From NCBI GenBank assembly GCA_947462335.1, contig OX381707.1:16707418-16771417 (forward strand): a stretch of 64,000 bases of DNA. Direction: 5' to 3'. The position numbers and the translations under genes were made by a program. This stretch comes from Harmothoe impar (taxonomy: Eukaryota > Annelida > Polychaeta > Phyllodocida > Polynoidae). The notes beneath the pieces were generated by a model. The model was not told the DNA's origin, did no database searches, and saw nothing but the letters and a program-made list of their open reading frames with translations. This document shows positions 45,640-57,045 of this stretch, piece by piece. Position 1 is the stretch's first letter, and each line of letters starts with the position of its first letter.

Positions 45640-46070
45640 TATTACTGAGTGCCCTCTATGACTGGCTGCACTCTATGACCAAATGGCAAGTTAGGGTTTA
45701 ATACTTTCTAAAACCTGCTGAAATGAAGTTATATGTACTTATTCATATTACTGATGAACCTTTATAAGTATATATAGTGTATTTAATACAATATGTGGGC
45801 CGTTTTCAGTCATTTTAAGTTCTCCATGACCAGTGGTTGTCTATGACCGGGTGACATCTATGACCTGGTGACGTCTAAGACCCGCTCCTGGTACCTACAT
45901 TGGTACCATTATAAAAAACTGGTTTAAGAGTTAAGGTCTGTTAATTTCTAAAACTTGGTGAAACAGATTTATTAAATTTCTCTGTATATGTGCCCAATAT
46001 TAGCCCTTTTCTTGCTTGTCGTTCATAGAGGGCACCCGGTCATATAGGGTAGCCTAGTCATATGTCATTT
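45640..46070. mobile_element. Relic related to the GGCTGTGTCTCAC foldback family
   Basis: CTCTATGACTGGCTGCACTC, TCTATGACCGGGTGACATC, TCTATGACCTGGTGACGTC and the inverted GGGCACCCGGTCAT resemble the 17-bp arm words of the foldback family. Two similar modules (AxACxTGxTGAAA words near 45,710 and 45,955) suggest a duplicated middle. The GGCTGTGTCTCAC termini are not preserved. Confidence 0.55.
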
Positions 46071-46482
46071 CTGAGTCCCCATAAGTCTGGGCATACGTGG
46101 AGCAATTGCATGTAATTGCGAGAATGGTCAGAATGACACCAGAAATTGAGTTATCCCTTTGAGGGCCACACCATGCTTTGTTATCCTATGCCCTCTATTG
46201 CCATGAATGTAGATTTATGACAGCTGCATTCATGTGTCATTACTTTCCTATACTGTTAATGCACTCTTGAAGAGATGGCATGAAGCATCCTTGAGTTACA
46301 GCATCAAGCATCATGGTGTTACTGTTGCTTTAATGTAACATGCCATCATCAGATAGTTAACTGGCCTCCCACGGATAGACACTACCCTGGAGGAGGTCTT
46401 CTCTTCTCTAATTGGATAGTAACAGTCACGTTTCATACGTCGCGATTGAGCCCCATCAGGCAGAGGGAGCTACTCAGATCTC

Positions 46483-46497
46483 CCACCAGGGGGCATG
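46483..46497 (+). promoter_or_regulatory. CTCF-like motif, array unit 2 block D
   Basis: CCACCAGGGGGCATG, 14 of 15 CTCF consensus positions, followed by two GAGCAGCTC words (46,501 and 46,513). Confidence 0.5.
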
Positions 46498-47994
46498 AGT
46501 GAGCAGCTCCACGAGCAGCTCATGATGGTGTGGTTGTATGTGGGTAATGAGGGAGTGCTAGTATCATGGAGAGAATCACTGTCACATACCCACTGAGGTT
46601 TGGGGGGATCGGATCTATATAAAAGTATTCTAAGTCTAGATGAATAAAACATGTATTATTGGACATTGCCATAAAAATCAGGGAAAAAAGAAAAATTATT
46701 TTTGCGGAAAGCCATTCGCCTCTCATTTTGGCCTCAATGCCTGACTCCCTGGGTTACTTGCTCACCACGATAGAGCATCAGACATCAGGCTGGTTGAAGG
46801 TGAGAAAGTTTCACCTAAAAAGTTATAACTGGGAGATCATAAATATAAGGTTGAATTAGTGTCGCATAATGCTTTAATGCATTATGCCTTTTGTCACCAA
46901 GATGCCCTGGACAATCCTGCAGTCAAACTGATCATGTGGATATGATTCACCCCAAGTGGTCTGCTTTTTGCATGAATGCAGCCCTGATAGGTATACTCAC
47001 ATTTATTCATTATGCATCATGATGACAAAGGGCATAGCACATTAAATTGCTATATAGCCTTTTAACATTTGGAGCTATGTCCAAAGTCTAAAACAGCATT
47101 TTGAATGGTAGTGGGCAGACTCAGGGAGTGAGGCAGCACCAGTGGCAGTGTGAACTAATTGCTTTCAGTGTGTGTTAGCTGCACCCTGTGTTATGTTGCA
47201 TGCCTCACCACAACCACCTGCCACTGCCCTACATAAACACAGTTAGCAGTCAATCCACTTTGTATACTAAACCCTACTACCAAATGCATACCCATTTTAA
47301 TACCTCCTGTCCCTAATCTCCCAAACCAAATTATTGCATGGCAAGTGTCTTGGATCCATTGTCTACTAGCAAATCCTACTACTAATATTGAGTAAATGAA
47401 TGAAGACCTCTTGCTAGTTATGTACAAATCTTTCCATACCAATTAATGAAAACCATGAATTCCTGAGAGCAGTTTTTTGGTCCAAACCTCTCCAAAATAT
47501 TTCTGACACATCATTTGTAATCAGTAAAAAAGAGATCTCTCTGTCCGCTTCACTAATGGACCCTTTTATATGTTGGCATTCTCCCTTTTCACTTTTTGTC
47601 TTCACCATCCATCAGGCATGCCATCTATGAGATCTAGAAAGGCAGGATTATCTTTTTGAGAGGTCATTATGATGTGTGAAGAGATTTGAAACTGAATTGC
47701 AATATTTTTGTTAGAGGGGTATTATTGACGTTGTAAAGGGTATTTCCTTTCAATTGAGAACTATATCAGGGATTGTCATTTTTTTCTTTATAAAGCAGAG
47801 AATTACTCTGTATGGGGATGAATGTGTCAATGTAATGATTCCCTTACAACTAGTGCCTTTACTGTAAATTTGCAAAATCTTACTCCTGCTCTCTATAGCC
47901 AAGCCTAGCTTATTTGTCATAATCTGAGTAATAATTTGACAGAAAGAAAAGATATCCCAGGTGGGAGCGCATAGAGAATTCTCTCTGAGTATAT

Positions 47995-48343
47995 GGCTGT
48001 GTCTCACGAACTTGGGCCAATGTTTTCGTCTCTGACTGGGTGCCAGCTCTGACTGGGTGCCAGCTCTGACCGGGTGCCAGCTCTGACCGGTCTGAATAAA
48101 AACGGGTTATTTAGAGCAGATGTAGATAGGAATCGGCTGAAAATGTTAATGGATGTTATAACTCTTTAAACTAGTAATTAGTTGCCCATTTTTATCATCA
48201 TCTGACCTAAATAACCCATTTTTATTTAGGCCGGTGAGAGCTGGCACCTGGTGAGAGCTGGCACCCGGTGAGAGCTGGCACCCAGTGAGAGCTGGCACCC
48301 GGTTAGAGACGAAAACATTGGCCCAAGTTCGTGAGACACAGCC
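47995..48343. mobile_element. Foldback element, GGCTGTGTCTCAC family, copy 3
   Basis: A 349-bp element flanked by ATAT on both sides (47,991-94 and 48,344-47), inserted between F and A of array unit 2; unit 1 has the empty site. The arms hold tandem 17-bp words of the form AGCTCTGACCGGGTGCC (four left, five right counting outer units). Right-arm words carry CTCTCACC where the left has CTCTGACC, so homogenisation also occurs within an arm. Inner arms GGTTATTTAG / CTAAATAACC pair. Confidence 0.94.
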
Positions 48344-48967
48344 ATATTGCATACATACATTTTCTATTATGTCGGGGGTACCCACATTTATGGTGTGGCT
48401 GCATCAGAGGCTTGGCTCTCCTAAAAGGTTTTGCAATCAGTGTAAGACAAGTATATCGCATGTGTTATAACCCTCAATTATACCCTCCACCATGTGTGTG
48501 CTTTCCCTTATCTCTTCTGTCATCTCCACTCTCCACGTTCCCAGTCACACCTCCACTTTCTTCAACCTATCCCTCCCTTCCATCCTCCCCCCCCCCCATC
48601 ATTGCTGGCATGTACATGATCCATCTCAATGCTGGCAATGCTCCTAGCACCAAACAGGGATCAGTGGATGATGTATAAATGTGGTCCATAAGGTTGGTAC
48701 ATTGCCATCAACATCTGTATCTCCTTCCTCACACACATTCACACCAGGGATATGCAAAGTTACCTAGATCATAAAGTCACAGAGAATGAGAAAATATTTG
48801 ATGATTATAGCATTCAATATAATGTATTACAGAATGTTTTATGATATTGCATGGGAACGTTTTCTATGAATTCAATGTACACATACAGTCCTTTCTCCCT
48901 TCCCTCCACCCTAGAAAGCATCCGAGATCCCCCCTCCTCAATTATCACCAACGGATGATGCACTGTC

Positions 48968-49190
48968 ATTGCAGGGAGCTAGTACATGCTCCAGCGCATG
49001 CATGGTAGTCTATACCGGATATGATCCATCGTCCTGCGTCCCTCAGCTTGTTTGCACGTCGGCTGTGCTGCTGGCATACACCAGAGTGAAAGTCCATAAT
49101 CCACCTCTCCTGCCCCTCACTACTCCACACCCCACTATGACACCTCCACCTCCAGTGGTAGTCATAGTTCACTCCAGCCGGGGCTAGGAA
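48968..49190 (+). other. Block B, conserved segment, unit 2
   Basis: Preceded by GTCATTGCAGGGAG, an acceptor-like site. The open frame runs GASTCSSACMVVYTGYDPSS to HSSRG then stop, as in unit 1. Nucleotide identity to unit 1 is about 95%. The cysteine pattern (C-x3-C, then two more) and the PPPP run are shared, but replacement changes dominate. Confidence 0.35.
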
Positions 49191-50699
49191 GTCTAAGGGA
49201 AGTCTGTTCTTGAACTCTGACAATGTTCTAAAATAGCAGGGAATGTTGGTGTAGATGACACATCTCTACAACAGAAAGGATCCTCATTTGAAGATTGTGT
49301 CCTGTCATCAGAGGGGTGTTCCAATATAGACCAGAGCAGACCTACTCAGGCTGGTCCTGTTGCTGGCATGAAGCAACACCACTTCTATCCAAGCTCCCCA
49401 CTTGTGGCCGGCTACAAGCCCCTCTTCACCAGCACGGCTGCTGCCCGGACAGTCACCAACTGATGAATATTCATTCACTGATTCACTTTCTGTGTAACAG
49501 GAGATGAATGATGGACGGGTATAAAGGGTGCAGCACATTCAGATAGTGCCCCACCTTTACCCCCCAATCCACCCTTTCATGCCCACTTTCGACCCAACCA
49601 CACAGTATTCTATAGTGCAAAGGGTGTTGCTTCAAAATGGACCTGCTTGTATAAGCTAATGTCAGATATCTACTGTGATGCTAATGATAAGTAAAAGTAT
49701 TTATTTCTTATTGATTTCTATTCAAATGTACAGTTTTCCTTCAGTTTACTAAATCTTCAGAATGGTTTGACATGAATAACATATTTTGTCTATAATTGTG
49801 GAATTGAATAGCAAAAAAGAGCAATTATATATATGATATCAATGGCAGTGAAAATGGAGCAACAGAACCCTTTCCAAGGAGCCCTATATATGTCTGACAT
49901 CCCCTCAGGGATGATACTATGGCTACTGGTTGGTGTTGGTATTCATATGTGAATGCCAATAGCAATATTTCTCTGCGATGCTCATTGGGGTGTGGCATGC
50001 CATATATATCTTGGACAGGGAAATGCATCTATAGGGCATTCGCCTGAAAATTGCTCATTCGGGTCATTTCTAGAGTTCAATATAGTTCTTGGAAAACTTT
50101 ATTATGGACAAATTGACATTAAGTGACTCACTCTCATAATGCTATAGAAAACTATATTGGGGCTAATGACCTGATAATAATGGAAAAGTCATTTAATCTA
50201 TACTGGATCAGGAAATGACTTTCCAATTACTATAACACTGTCAATTAATTAATTCTTGAGTCCCCATCAGGCATCTTGAGTAATGGGTAGACTAGTGAAA
50301 ATGCATGTCATTGTGAGAGCAGTCAGATTGATACTAGGAATGAGTACATACCATTTTAAAGGCCAGGACTACAGAGCTTTAGTACAATATGCCCTCTACT
50401 ATCATAATGCATGAATACAGCCCTGGCAATAGACTTCCCATGGCTGCATGCATGTGTCATTCTGAGACTATGGGGCTGATACACTCCTTATGGGTAGGCA
50501 TGATGCATTAGTGTAGCACCAGAGAGTTACTGCATTGGTGCATCATGACAAAAATCCTTAAAGGCTCAACTGGCCTCCCACTGTGCTGTTCCTGCCCAGG
50601 TCTGATATATACCCCCCTGAAGGAGGTCTTCTCATCTCTTATTGGATAGTAACATGCTGCGATCGTGCCCCATCGGGCAGAGGGAGCTACTCAGATCTC

Positions 50700-50714
50700 C
50701 CACCAGGGGGCACG
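50700..50714 (+). promoter_or_regulatory. CTCF-like motif, array unit 3 block D
   Basis: CCACCAGGGGGCACG, 14 of 15 CTCF consensus positions, followed by GAGCAGCTC at 50,718 and 50,730. In unit 4 (53,580) the same site has decayed to CCACCAGGGGGTGTG. Confidence 0.5.
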
Positions 50715-51684
50715 AGTGAGCAGCTCCATGAGCAGCTCACGATGGTGTGGTTGTATGTGTATAATGAAGAGGATTTAGTATCATTGAGGCCACATTAACA
50801 GAAGGATCATTCTTGGCTAATTTATATGTATGGCACAATCCTAGTTATATAATGTGAAACATTTAACATCACATACCCAATCAGTTAATTGTCATGCTCA
50901 AGATGTGGTGATGATACATGAATACAACCTTGGTGTACATACTCACTAGAGTTGCATTCGTGCGTCATGGCAACACAGGGCATAGTATTTCAGAACATTT
51001 TTCAAATGTTGGAAACAGGTTGAAGCCATTTCTAAACTATGAAACAGCATTGTGAAAAGCAGCAAGCAGACTAAAGGAGTCAGGAGGCAATACAGGCAGC
51101 CTGTGAACTGGTCATGCTCTATCAGTGGCTGGTAGCTACACTCTCAGTTTTGTTGCATGCCTCATGGAATTTACATCTAGTGCTCTGCAGGGTGGCAGCA
51201 GATCTAGGGTCAAGTTAATGTAAAATCCATACTGTGTGGTGTTTGGGAGGCCCGGGGGAGACATTTCAACCACAATCCCCATTTACCAGCCACTGCCCTA
51301 TATGAAAGCAGTTAACTGCCAATCCACATTGTATACTAACCAACCTGGTAACCAATCCACTGTCCCATACCATTCCACTCTCCTGCCCCATATCTATCAA
51401 ACTCATTTATTGTCTGCTAAGGCTGTTGTCCCTTGACTCGCACATTGTATTCATATAGCTTATCCCCGTTTAGAACTTGTGGTAGTTTTGTACCAAAATA
51501 CCATTCCTACTATCCCCATGAATTCTGTTCATGAAAATATTTCCGAGCTCCTGTTTGCATGTGATATATTCCTCTAATACCACCAACTATGTGTGTGCTT
51601 TCCCTTATCTCTTCTGTCAACTCCACTCTCCACATTCCCACTCACACCCCTATTCTCTACCCCCTACATCTGCCCTCACCTCCA

Positions 51685-51842
51685 ACAGTGCTGGCATTTA
51701 CATGATCCATCTCCATACAGACAGTGTTCCTAGGGGCAAACAGGAATCTGTAGATGATGTATACGTGGTCCATACCATTGATGTATTACCACCAACACCT
51801 CCAACCCCTGTTTCACACACACAACCCAAAGACCTTTCATAG
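51685..51842 (+). pseudogene. Block A, candidate terminal exon, unit 3
   Basis: The acceptor-like CACCTCCAACAG precedes TGCTGGCATTTAC. The frame is AGIYMIHLHTDSVPRGKQES followed by VDDVYVVHTIDVLPPT and stops at 51,842. A long pyrimidine tract (51,598-51,665) lies upstream, as expected for a 3' splice site. No protein family recognised. Confidence 0.28.
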
Positions 51843-52057
51843 GATGTTAGGCTAGAAAGTCACCTACAGTCAGAAAATAATCCAATTGCAATGAACATGA
51901 AATAGAATAACATTAATGACATTGGTGAATTATAGAATAAATGTTATATAAATGTGCACTATAAGTAACAGAAATCTCATACTGGTTTACATGAGATGTG
52001 TTCCAATATAAACCAGAGCAGACCCCTCTGCCTGCTTCTGTTGCTGGCATGAAGCAC

Positions 52058-52389
52058 GCAAATACGGGATAGGTCTCCCAGGTGCGCGGACAAACGTTAA
52101 AGGTGCAATCTTAATCTTACTTCATAAAATGTCTTAATCTTAATCTTACATCTTAGAATGTCTTAATCTAAGGCAGAAAAAAAGAAAACACACAAAAAAA
52201 CGGGGGTTGGGGGGCCGAGCGCCCCATTACATTCTAGTTGACTAGCCTATCCTACAATGGACTGTGTAGTTTAAGATAGGTTAAGATGAGATTGAGACTA
52301 GTTTTAAGATAATTAATACAATCTTAATTCTGTGTTAAGATTGTGCTGTTAACGTTTGTCTGTGCACCTAGTAGAGCTATCCTGGGCGT
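52058..52389. mobile_element. 332-bp TIR element with 9-11 bp duplication
   Basis: GCATGAAGCAC is present on both sides (52,047-57 and 52,390-400), and units 1 and 2 have a single copy at the empty site. Outer ends (GCAAATACGGGATAG and CTATCCTGGGCGTGC) are weakly inverted; an inner pair GGTGCGCGGACAAACGTTAA / TTAACGTTTGTCTGTGCACC is strongly inverted. A 9-bp-class duplication suggests a Mutator-like element, by inference. The interior repeats the word TCTTAATCTTA. Confidence 0.88.
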
Positions 52390-55054
52390 GCATGAAGCAC
52401 CACTATTAAGTCTTCTATCCCACCTCCACACATGGGCAGGCAGCAGGCCCCTCTCCACCACTCCCACTGCTGCCCGGACACTCACCAACTGATGAATATT
52501 CATCCAACAGATTCTCTTTATGTGTAGTAGGGGATGATGGACGGGGATAAAGGGAGGGGACCATTGAAATAGTGCCCCACCCTCACATCCCGTCCGAACT
52601 GCATCCACCCACCATTTTGTACAGTGTGCCCGTATAAAATGGTGTTTGGAGGCTAATGTCAGCTTTTTACCATGGTGTTTATAACAGCTGAATAATAACT
52701 AGTACAATAATTTTATATGTCTTCCCTGAGTAGCACAAATTTCAGAAAGGGGGTCCCACGTGCCCAGCCATGGGATTTTACAGTATATTTCAATGGGTGA
52801 GATAACATGGTGCAGGATTTTATTTGACAGTGCCCATACATGTATAGGAATTGCTAGGAGGGGATGTATGGCATGCATCTCATTAAAAAAAAACAGTTTT
52901 TTTTAGCCCAAATCATAAGATTTACAAATTTTAGTTTATTAAGTGGATTTAATTCTTGGGGAGCTGTATTATGGACCTCTTGCGTTACTCAGTTTCATTA
53001 AGCTCTTTACACCAAACAATTGAGCATGTAACCTGATAACAATGCAAAAAAAGATAAATTCTCTTCTGCATCAGGAAATCTTTTCCACTTGCTATGACAT
53101 TTTGCAAGTAATTACTTTCTGAGTCCCCATAAGACATCCCGGGAAATGTGAAGAGATTGCATGTCATTGCGAGAATGGACAGATTGGAACGAGGAATGAG
53201 GACTTCCTTTAAGGGCCACACAGTGCTTTGTTACCCTGTGCATGTTATGTTCATTGCCATTATACATTAATGTAGTATCTATAAGAGCTTCATTCATGTT
53301 TCATCACTTTCCTATACCGTTAATACACTCTTGAAGAGATGGCATGATGCATCTGTGAGTTACGGCATCAAGCATCATAACGTTACTGTCGCAACAGATG
53401 TTGCTTTAATGTAACATGCCATCGTCAAATGGCTAACTGGTCTCCCACAGTGCAGTCCATACCCAGAGTTGATATGCACTACCCTGAAGAAGGTCTTCTC
53501 TTCTCTAATTGGATAGTAACAGTCACGTGTCACACGTCGTGATTGTGCCCCATCGGGCAGAGGGAGATACTCAGATTTCCCACCAGGGGGTGTGAGTGAG
53601 CGTCTCCGTGAACAGCTCACGAAGGTGTGGTTGTATGTGGGTAATGAGGGGGAGATAGCAACATGGAGCCCACATGCACAGGACAATGACTCTGTAAAAT
53701 TCCCCTCTCCCTATCTCCCATTTAAGTTTTAAAGGACTGTGTAATATGTTATGGACTTGGTCATCAGGTTGCTTTGTCAAGTAACTGCTTTGTCGAGTGC
53801 TGCAGTCAAGCATGATTCTGATACAACCAAGATGATCTACTCCCAAATGGTCAGCATGATGATTGAATATATCAAAACACTCCTTGAATGTTAAAATAAA
53901 TATGATTAAACCCATACTCTACAGACTATGAAATCACCTTTTGAATGGCAGAAGGAGTTACTGTTTGAGTAAGAACAATATAGTGATAGTTTGTGCAGTA
54001 ATAGCTTTCAGCATGTGTGGACCACACCCTCTTTTATGTTGCATGCCCTCTGGAATCTGCATCAGCGGCCCTGCAAGTTGGCAGCAGATCTACAGCCAAG
54101 TTAATGTAAAATCCATACCGTGTGGTGTTAGGGAGGCCCAGGGGAGACATGCCTCACCAGAACCTAAAGCCCTGCCTAACAGCCACATTGCAATAGGCAG
54201 TTTACCACAGTCAATCCACTTTGCATACTAAACCCTAAAACCAACCGGTTATCCCATCAAATCTCACAAACTTAGTTATTGCATGGTAAGTCAGTTCTCT
54301 CCTGTCACCTACCAGCATGATGTAGTCGTTTAGATGATCCCAGCTTAGAGCTCGTGGTAGTTTTGTACCAATATTACATTGCACTTGTGAGAATCTCTTC
54401 ACTCCAAACCATTTAAAAACAAATTCTGACCCAGATATTTCACTGGTACATTGAAATATATTTCTAGAAATAGCAGTAGTACCTACACTAATCCTCATTG
54501 ACCTCAAGGCTCTGATAGTCAGCTTTACTACATTGACCCCTGGGGATTCTTTTTTTTCTGCCATCTATGACATCTGAAAAAAGCATTATTTCTGTGGTAG
54601 CACATTATGACATGTGAAAAGATTTGAATATGAATAAAATGGGTTTTATGTTCCAGTAGCATTTTATATGTATGCGGTAAAGGTTGTTGCTTTAACTGGA
54701 GCTCCACATCAGGGATTGGCATACGTGGAACAGGATAGTGTATCGTGGTGAGCTACGGCCATGGTAGCAAACTCCTGACGCATATGGATGGCTCTCAATT
54801 TGTGATTGAATGAATCTTTATTTGTGATTGAATGAATCTTGGCTGCACACATATTTCTTTTGCTGCTGAATTAGAACTGCCCTCCTAATATATTTGGCAA
54901 ATATTGTAAGATAGCCATCATCATTTTATCGTCAAGTATACTACCCATAATAACGTGTGTGCTTTCCATGATCTCTTCTGTCATCACCATAATTATTACA
55001 CATTCCTACTCACACACCCCACCTTCTCTCTCATACCCCTCCCCTTCCTTCCAA

Positions 55055-55391
55055 AGCTGCTGGCATGTACATGATCCATCTCAATACAAGCAGCGCTCCT
55101 AGCACCAAACAGGAATCTGTAGATGATGCATGTGCAGTCCATAACATTGATGCATTGCCACCAACATCTGAGCCCCCTCCCCAACCCACTCATATCCACT
55201 CAATAGCTTCTAAAGTGTATGCAGAGTCATCAGAAAATCAGCTTGAGTGGGAAAATCACAAAACTGTTAAATCCAACAAACATATAATGGAATTACACTC
55301 ATATTTGGGTGACTACAACGGTAAACATAAATTGGACACAGGCCAACTTGACTTTCACACATTTCCCTATTCCCAAGAACATATTAGATGA
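55055..55391 (+). CDS. Block A, longest candidate terminal exon, unit 4
   Basis: After a pyrimidine tract and TTCCTTCCAAAG the frame reads AGMYMIHLNTSSAPSTKQES, VDDACAVHNIDALPPT, a proline-rich EPPPQPTHIH, then a hydrophilic tail ending in FHTFPYSQEHIR and a stop. This is about 60 residues longer than in units 1 and 3, so it may be the ancestral form. No signal peptide, membrane segment or known domain is visible. No upstream exon could be identified, and substitutions against unit 3 are not obviously silent-biased. Confidence 0.28.
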
Positions 55392-56023
55392 CTAAATGTT
55401 CTAGGTATGATCCATTCAAATATCAAATATTCTGTGGGCCATCTGGGACCGGGGAATGTAATACTGAAGACCTGGACCCAAACTCATTGGCCATTGGCTC
55501 TAGAGTCAACCTTCATCTACCCCAGCAACGCCCTCAACCTTCCCTCGCTCGCCCCGCCCCCCCCATTTATCTCCAACTGGTGATGCGCTGTCAGTGCAAG
55601 AAGCTGGTACATGCTTCAGTGCATGCGTTGTAGTCTAGACCGGATATATTCCGTCATTCTACATCCCCTTGGCTTGTTTACATGTCGGCTGGGACGCTGA
55701 CTGAAAGTCCATAATCCAGCTCCCATCCTTCTCCCTACTCTACACCCCAATATAACATCACCACCCCCTGGATTGATAGTCCTAGTTCACTCCACTTTGG
55801 GCTCAACCCCCTTTTTCTGGAACTGGAATTATTTTGAGCAGTTTTCAGATTGAAGGTGTCCTTTTTTTAAAATCTATAATTGCTCTCCCACCAAAGGATC
55901 ACCATATGGAGATTGCACATGGACATCAGAGCAGCTTTCTCCATTGCCACCAACACTTCCATCTGACCTCCTCACTTGTGTTCCATCATCACAGGGGTAT
56001 TCCAATAGAGACCAGTGCACTCT

Positions 56024-56394
56024 ACACTGAAAATCCATAAATTGAAAGGGTTAGTCTGTACACACTATCCTAGGTTTGTCATATGTGTGTTAGTCAGAAT
56101 GGCAAAGTTCTATTCAAAAATACCTGAGGGGTCAGTCAGTAGTGGCTAACCCAGGTTTATCATTGGTGTGTTGTATCTGTATACCACTAATTGGTACCAC
56201 CTGTAAGATACTTTGATGACCACTCAGTGGCTCCCCCTGGAAATTAAAAGACTAAGGTGGGTTGGTCAGTACTGACCAACCTGACAATAATGACTTACCT
56301 AGGTTGGTCGTATAGGGAGCCATCAAATGACTAACTAGGTTAGGTACAAGTGACTGAGAGATTGGTCGTATAGGGAGCCTAGGAATATCAGTGT
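56024..56394 (+). mobile_element. ACACTGA-ended TIR element in array unit 4
   Basis: 371 bp; ends ACACTGAAAATCC and GGAATATCAGTGT; matches 31,606-31,921 and (inverted) 25,751-26,123. It interrupts block C of unit 4, which is continuous in units 1 and 2. The immediate flanks (TCT and GGC) do not match, so a small deletion accompanied or followed the insertion. Confidence 0.88.
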
Positions 56395-56929
56395 GGCTGG
56401 TATGAAGCACCACCTCCCCACTTGGGGCAGGCTGCAGCCCCCTCTCCACCACTTCGCCTGTTGCCCGGACAGTCACAAACTGATGAATATTCACCCAACA
56501 GATTCACTTTCTGTGTAACAGGAGATGGATGGTGGATTGGGATAAAGGGTTGGGCTCATTCGGATTGTGTCCCCTCCCCCCTCACACCCTAATCCATCCC
56601 CTAGATCATCCACCCCTCACACCCTCTTTGCACTCAACCATACCTATCCCCTATGGGCCTCTGCTTCAAAATGGATGTGCCTTTGTAGGCTATTGTCAGC
56701 CTTTTGCCAGAGTGTTCATTATAGGTGAATGTTATCTAGGATAGTAAATTATTTTCCCTTTCTGAAAAGGTCCTTGGTTACTTCAAATCTTTATATAGAA
56801 ACATAGTAGAAACATAAAATATATATCTAAAGTATATCTACAGTTATCCCTTTGGAAACTAAATGTTTGAAATAGTTTGGCATAAATAACAGCTTTCTTG
56901 AATAGCTAATATAGCAGAATAAGTATAGT

Positions 56930-57038
56930 CCCATTGGGCACAAAATTGAGCTCAATGTTGAATCAACCTTAAATCAACATTGAATCAACATTGTCAACCA
57001 ATTCTCAATGTTGATTCAATGTTCTGTGCCCACTGGGG
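56930..57038. mobile_element. 109-bp TIR element (CCCATTGGGCACA)
   Basis: CCCATTGGGCACA opens and TGTGCCCACTGGGG closes. The interior is inverted TTGATTCAATGTT / AACATTGAATCAA words. A partial relative begins CCCATTAGGCGCAAATTG at about 60,808. Confidence 0.8.
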
Positions 57039-57045
57039 TGGGCCA

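Larger units (their letters stand above)
46150..49650 (+). repeat. Array unit 2 of the tandem duplication
   Basis: Same block order as unit 1: TTAA relic (46,150-46,365), D (46,370-46,530), TTAA relic (46,865-47,070), E (47,165-47,300), F (47,610-47,690), A (48,598-48,680), B (48,968-49,190), C (49,310-49,620). Its private insertion is the foldback at 47,995. Block A here reads AGMYMIHLNAGNAPSTKQGS then stops at VDDV, so any A-exon frame is broken. Confidence 0.93.
50355..52650 (+). repeat. Array unit 3 of the tandem duplication
   Basis: Blocks present: TTAA relic (50,355-50,570), D (50,575-50,760), TTAA relic (50,885-51,010), E (51,120-51,370), A (51,685-51,842), C split as 52,000-52,057 plus 52,390-52,640. 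F and B are missing, so this unit has internal deletions. Block C is interrupted by the element at 52,058. Confidence 0.9.
53210..56720 (+). repeat. Array unit 4 of the tandem duplication
   Basis: Blocks: TTAA relic (53,210-53,430), D with decayed CTCF-like site (53,440-53,640), TTAA relic (53,740-53,890), E (53,990-54,240), F (54,555-54,630), A (55,055-55,391), diverged B (55,600-55,800), C split as 55,985-56,020 plus 56,395-56,600. The split in C is an ACACTGA-ended element. B here has frame-breaking changes. Confidence 0.92.

Noticed and set aside
55600..55800. Block B in unit 4 as a coding copy
   Set aside because: Indels and changed positions break the frame that is open in units 1 and 2.
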